Source: Tritrichomonas foetus
Lineage: Eukaryota > Parabasalia > Tritrichomonadida > Tritrichomonadidae
Reading direction: 5' to 3'
DNA: 44,928 nucleotides
NCBI GenBank assembly: GCA_001839685.1
Contig: MLAK01000940.1
Location: forward strand, 1 to 44,928
In this document: positions 40,765 to 44,928 of the stretch, one piece after another
Numbering within the stretch: the first letter of the stretch is position 1
Layout of the letters: each line of letters opens with the position of its first letter
The notes under the pieces: model-generated
The model's input: only the letters and a program-made list of their open reading frames with translations
Database searches by the model: none
What the model was told of the DNA's origin: nothing
Made by a program: the position numbers and the translations under genes

Positions 40765-41246
40765 ATGATTCATTCATTGAAAATTGTTTTCAAATGAAGC
40801 TTTTGTTTTTGGTAAAAAAAATCTCACTTTTTTGACTTCGAATTAAATGTTAAAAAAAAAGAAAAATTATTAAATCAACAAACAAATTCTTTCTTTCTTC
40901 GATCTTTATTTTTTTATTTGGAAATAATATTGGATTAAATAGTTTGGAAATTCCAACTTGGAATGAATATAAAAAGAATTCTTTATTGATTTTATGCCAT
41001 CAAATTGGGGAGTTGTAATCATAGAATCATATTCTGAGGTCACTTGAAACAAGAGAATTTTTAAAATTAATTACCACAAATCGAACGATTTGATATAAAT
41101 CATTAGAATTATTTGTATTATTTTTAGGGGAAATGTTTCAGAATCACTTTGAATAGTTTATCAAAGAAATTTGGATGAGTTTTCAATCAAAATTTTTGAT
41201 CTGTTGAGTGATATTCCTGACAACAAATCATTGATAAACCGTGTGA
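40765..41246. other. Intergenic region
   Basis: AT-rich. A TCA at 41228-41230, 17 nt before the next ATG, is a candidate initiator. Nothing else recognised. Confidence 0.45.
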
Positions 41247-41903
41247 ATGAGCAAGAGAGAAACTGATGATGGTGAAGAAAGATTAACAATTATCAGGTCG
41301 ATCATTGAAAATATTGAAATATTCTTCGAAAATATGGAAAATGATGATCCAGCTAACATTATTATTCATTTACCAAATATTCAAACCCATTTAACTTTAC
41401 TTGAAGAAGAGAATATAGAATTAGAAAGGAAAATTGATCGTGAGTTTGATCACATTCCTCATATGAAAAATTTTTATCAAGAGCAGAGAAACGATTTCCA
41501 AAGGGCGCTTACAAACTTTCAACAAAGATATCAAGCAAAAAAATATAAAGCAATGGCGCCATCATTAGCAAATCCAAATGGACTCAACGGAGACAAAATG
41601 GAATCAAATATTCGATTGGCCAGAAAGAATCTTTTACAAGCACAAGAAAATACTCAATTAGCAAATGACATTACAGCTATTATGCAAGATTATAATAAAA
41701 AATTAAAAGAAAATATGATAAAAACACAAAAAACAATTGATCTAAATAAACGAATTCAAAAAGAAGGTAATCAAAGCAAAAGATTGCTCGCTAAAATTAG
41801 AATCAATCGTTTTTTAAATGGAATTGGTGGCTGGCTACTTTTCGGACTTTTACTTGTGATCGATGTTATTGTGTTAATAATTCGCTTCAAGAAAAAGAAG
41901 TAA
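41247..41903 (+). CDS. SNARE-like tail-anchored coiled-coil protein (Qb, Vti1/Sec20-like)
   Basis: A 218-aa protein with SNARE architecture: an N-terminal helical region (~10-100), a ~60-residue coiled coil immediately before the membrane (LARKNLLQAQENTQLANDI ... MIKTQKTIDLNKRIQKEG, ~125-185), and a single C-terminal membrane helix (WLLFGLLLVIDVIVLIIRF, ~196-214) capped by KKKK. The pattern LLxAxExTxxxxxDI and the -xLNKRI- end resemble the Qb SNAREs Vti1 or Sec20. I could not fix the zero-layer residue with confidence, so the sub-type is tentative. It would act in vesicle fusion within the endomembrane system. The stop codon overlaps UAAA. Confidence 0.72.
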   Translation: MSKRETDDGEERLTIIRSIIENIEIFFENMENDDPANIIIHLPNIQTHLTLLEEENIELERKIDREFDHIPHMKNFYQEQRNDFQRALTNFQQRYQAKKYKAMAPSLANPNGLNGDKMESNIRLARKNLLQAQENTQLANDITAIMQDYNKKLKENMIKTQKTIDLNKRIQKEGNQSKRLLAKIRINRFLNGIGGWLLFGLLLVIDVIVLIIRFKKKK

Positions 41904-42270
41904 AAGCTTCTAATTTGTTTCTTTTAGCTGGTAGAAATTTCGAAGCGTCAGATGATATCATATATAAATATTGTGACAAAATAAAATTTATTTATGTAAT
42001 CTTTTTTCCTCACTCTCTTTGAAATAAATTATCTACATTACCTCCAAAAGTGAAGCCAGAAATTCAGATTCATTTGTCGAATTGACCAAACTTGGTAGTA
42101 ATTATTTTCATGTTTTACCGTAATACAGAGGCATAAAAAATTGTATTATTAAATAGATATTTTGTCTAAATTCTGATCAGAATCATACACTAATAATGTT
42201 GGAGTATTGTTAACCAATAGTTAGTTAACATTGATTGACGATACCGAGATTTGGTGACCGTTTATTGAAA
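41904..42270. other. Intergenic region
   Basis: AT-rich spacer between two co-directional genes. Nothing recognised. Confidence 0.45.
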
Positions 42271-42678
42271 ATGAACCAAACAACTTTCGGGAAAGGAACA
42301 TTGACGATCGAAGGCAATAAAGAATCCCTTGATGAATTAAGAGGAAAGCTTCATGATTTAGGAATTAATATTCAAGATTGCTTATATCTCGAATTAAAAG
42401 TTAATCCACCATTTCTGGAAGAGCTAAAGGCGAAATACCAAATCGTTAGTGAACAGAATTCCGTTAAATTGAATATACCTGCAGAATCTTCAAAACAAGT
42501 CGAAGAATTATTTAATAATTCCAACGAGCTGAAACTCAAAGATCATGAAAGTGGAATTGAGTTCACTTTTTTGAAAAATGGATTATCTGTTGTTTGTTCT
42601 TTACCGTCAACTGCAAAACTGCTTGAGAGCCAAAAAATCATAAAATCTTTAACATTATTAAAATTGTATCAACCCTAA
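42271..42678 (+). CDS. Hypothetical protein (135 aa)
   Basis: Family not recognised. The protein is soluble with an alternating alpha/beta pattern (GTLTIEG, SLDELRGKLHDLGI, CLYLELKV, FLEELKAKYQIV, SVKLNIPA, SKQVEELFNN, IEFTFLKNGLSVVCSLPS, AKLLESQKIIKSLTLLKL). There are no Cys/His metal clusters and no membrane segment. The frame is open to 42235 upstream, but 42271 is the only ATG. The stop codon overlaps UAAA, which supports a real transcript end. Its composition is coding-like and it lies in line with its plus-strand neighbours. Confidence 0.68.
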   Translation: MNQTTFGKGTLTIEGNKESLDELRGKLHDLGINIQDCLYLELKVNPPFLEELKAKYQIVSEQNSVKLNIPAESSKQVEELFNNSNELKLKDHESGIEFTFLKNGLSVVCSLPSTAKLLESQKIIKSLTLLKLYQP

Positions 42679-43396
42679 AATAAAAATATATGTGTATTAA
42701 TCTTTGTCTATTCATTTTGGTTAGTTAAAATTCATTCTAGCGGAAAAATTCTGCTTTTTATGTTGATTCACAAAAATATAACACTTTAGTAGCTTCAGCA
42801 TATTTCATAATGGTATTCAAATAATTAGATCACCAACTACTCATCATAAATTTTGTTGGAAATATAATATATTTTGCGAATATTAAAGAAATTAATAATT
42901 TCAAATTATTCACTTTAGGTGATGATTGAAGATATTCACCTGAGAAAATCTTCATATGAAGGGAAATCCACAAATTCTTAATAAGCAGTAATCTAATTTT
43001 TGATGAAAATTCTATTGCTTCATTTCTTTCCGGTGGAGAGAGTATCCACCATAAATGCTGGTATTCAATTTTTATTTAATAGAGCATCTATCGTTATTAT
43101 TAGTATAGATTCAAATTATAGAAGCAAAATAAAATTTTTATCTATATGAAGTGTATACTATACACATGGAATTTTAGTACAAAGAAAGAAGTCTCACAAG
43201 TTTCAAAAGAATATATAAAGAGTTTGCCAAACTACAAAATTGCCTTGCCAGATAACAAATGAAAAACTGGATTTTTTGAGTTGTAAAAAGTTTTCCAATT
43301 CAGAATTGGTACTATTCAAATTCTAGAAATTTGAATAAAACTAATTTTACGATTCTGAAAGAGATGAAATTTTCCATCAAAAATTTATTATTCTAA
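42679..43396. other. Intergenic region
   Basis: About 700 bp of AT-rich DNA with no frame worth calling and no RNA gene recognised. Confidence 0.5.
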
Positions 43397-44815
43397 ATGT
43401 TCGATTTTATCAAAAGCTTGATTTATTCACCAGCTTCGACGAATGAAACGCCAATGGAACGCAAAGCTCTCATTTTAACGCCTGTTGATGAATTTTCGGT
43501 TTCTTTTATCGAAATCGGAAATTGGAACGATAAACGCGATTCGCATCTTTCTTATGCAATTCCAGCCATCAAATCGTGCGTCAAAAATATTCAAAATAAG
43601 CTTGACGCATTTAAGAAAAGTCCAGCCAAACGATTAGTCCAAGCCGATAAAATATTATCAGAAGAACAACGAAATAACGCCATTATTGTCAATTTATATA
43701 ACAAAACATTAGATAAAAGTGAAACATATCAAATTAAAATTTATGAAGAGGCATTATTTTATTGTGAGCAGATGGTTAATTTTATTCAAAATGTAATTGA
43801 TCATAATTATCCTATAAAAGTTGATTATAATAATTTCATTAAAAAAATAAACGAATTCATTGGGAAACCATCAAAAATCACTAAATATAATTTATTAATT
43901 AAGTTTTTATACAAAAAAACATCAAATCCTCCAAATCCATCTGCTCCAACAATAAAAACTGTTCGACAAGAATTGAAAAATGCTATTCCTTTATATAATG
44001 AAACCACGCAATATATTCAAGAAAATGATTTTGATGAAGTTTTCGAAAAATTTATTTCTTCAAACGAAACAATTATGAAAACTTACTCAGAAATTTTAAA
44101 TAGTATGTCTTTATTTGAATACACCAAAGCACTCGATGATCTGTATGCATTAACTAAAGACATATCCAAAAGCTTAGGAATTCCTGAAAAAACTGATGAA
44201 AATGTCGAATTTTGGATTGTTTTTTATACATCAACTCGTTATTTTTTTAATCAAGTTACAATTCAACTTCCTTATTTGCTTTCAAATAATTTGTCTGCTC
44301 ATAATTTCATTAAAAATTGTGATAAAATTCATTTTAAAACACCAAAGGAGTTGCGGGCATCACCTAAAATCTTTTTACCAAGTCAATATGAAACACCAGT
44401 TCGAGAAGTTTTCGAAAACAATGAAAAATTACAAAAAGCTGTGAATTATTTGCGACTTATTCAATTTTTTAATTGCCCTTTAGATATTGCAAGTTTAGCA
44501 GACTCAGCAATTTCTTTATTTAATCAAATAATTAACATTAATTTATATTTAAATAAATATTGTGATGGAAATCCTGATGCAAATATACCAGAAGAAGTTT
44601 TAAAATCTGATTCAATGATTGCATTTGATGATCTTTTCACTTTCTTCTATATGGGATTGTCGATTTATCCACCAGCGAATGCAACAGCTTTAAATGTATT
44701 TTTACAGGCTTTTGGCCATTTCACGCAAAGTCAATCAATCGAATATGCATCAACAACACTTCAAGCAGCAGTTAGATTTATTTGCGACCTTCCGTCACCA
44801 CAACCACAAGAATGA
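43397..44815 (+). CDS. VPS9-domain protein, probable Rab5-family GEF
   Basis: A 472-aa protein. Residues 1-~300 are helical and unassigned. The C-terminal ~150 residues match the VPS9 fold seen in Rabex-5 and related GEFs: a helix IASLADSAISLFNQIININLYL, then FDDLFTFFYMGLSIYPPANATALNVFLQAF in place of the ADDFLPxLIYVxxxxxPPxLxSN helix, ending in IEYASTTLQAAVRFI. The last segment conserves the Tyr-x-x-Thr-x-L spacing (Tyr ~448) that contacts the GTPase, and the Asp of the DD pair is also kept. It likely activates a Rab5/Rab21-type GTPase on early endosomes. The N-terminal half could be a regulatory helical bundle. No other domain is visible. Confidence 0.85.
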   Translation: MFDFIKSLIYSPASTNETPMERKALILTPVDEFSVSFIEIGNWNDKRDSHLSYAIPAIKSCVKNIQNKLDAFKKSPAKRLVQADKILSEEQRNNAIIVNLYNKTLDKSETYQIKIYEEALFYCEQMVNFIQNVIDHNYPIKVDYNNFIKKINEFIGKPSKITKYNLLIKFLYKKTSNPPNPSAPTIKTVRQELKNAIPLYNETTQYIQENDFDEVFEKFISSNETIMKTYSEILNSMSLFEYTKALDDLYALTKDISKSLGIPEKTDENVEFWIVFYTSTRYFFNQVTIQLPYLLSNNLSAHNFIKNCDKIHFKTPKELRASPKIFLPSQYETPVREVFENNEKLQKAVNYLRLIQFFNCPLDIASLADSAISLFNQIININLYLNKYCDGNPDANIPEEVLKSDSMIAFDDLFTFFYMGLSIYPPANATALNVFLQAFGHFTQSQSIEYASTTLQAAVRFICDLPSPQPQE

Positions 44816-44928
44816 TGTTTTATGTAGTTAATACAAAAGTATTTTTTTTATAATAAATAAATGCGGATTGTTTCTCAATATTTTAATTTTGATTTACAAA
44901 AAAACCTCCTATATGAAAGGTTTACAAG
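44816..44928. other. Window edge, non-coding
   Basis: AT-rich 3' flank of the VPS9 gene. A TAATAAATAAA stretch at ~44,851-44,861 contains UAAA poly(A)-like signals. Confidence 0.5.

Overview
This is AT-rich eukaryotic DNA with intron-free genes of trichomonad (parabasalid) type; I think a Tritrichomonas foetus-like species is most likely. The reasons are: single-exon genes with very short candidate 5' leaders; UAAA overlapping or next to many stop codons; very AT-rich spacers; and family types typical of trichomonads. Those families are a CK1 kinase with an Asn-rich tail, a giant multi-membrane-pass PAS/cyclase-type protein, a BTB-like plus F5/8 C protein, a beta-helix surface protein, and a divergent ubiquitin-like protein. 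The species assignment is inference; no rRNA or other marker gene is present.

Layout. 0.4-7.5 kb: CK1 kinase and a 1530-aa polytopic protein ending in a cyclase-like domain, both +. 7.8-15.9 kb: four minus-strand genes (ubiquitin-like protein, beta-helix membrane protein, SLC45/GPH-like MFS transporter, small orphan) with long AT-rich gaps. 16.36-16.67 kb: a 300-bp palindromic MITE flanked by a 9-bp direct repeat. 17-22 kb: 14-3-3 protein, helical (possibly BAR-like) protein, AAAP amino-acid transporter. 22-25 kb: a 3-kb gap with a few protein-like scraps. 25-29 kb: PP2C phosphatase and a Sec7-PH ARF-GEF. 29.4-29.7 kb: a second, decayed MITE copy. 29.9-34.1 kb: LRR protein and MSH6. 34.8-37 kb: RRM protein and a second helical protein. 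37.0-37.3 kb: a 12 x 19-bp minisatellite. 37.4-39 kb: an acyl-CoA-synthetase-like protein with damaged motifs. 39.5-44.8 kb: BTB-like/F5-8C protein, SNARE-like tail-anchored protein, an unknown, and a VPS9-domain protein, all +.

The genes do not form an operon or a recognisable dedicated system. Several concern membrane traffic (Sec7 ARF-GEF, VPS9 Rab-GEF, SNARE-like protein, two helical candidates for BAR-like proteins) and phospho-signalling (CK1, PP2C, 14-3-3), but I see no evidence that this is more than coincidence.

Most interesting observations: the palindromic MITE with intact TSD and its decayed sister; two apparent pseudo-enzymes (a class III cyclase-like domain without its metal-binding Asp, and an acyl-CoA synthetase homologue with a destroyed P-loop and no C-terminal lid); and an intergenic octamer, TTGACCTA, that seems over-represented.
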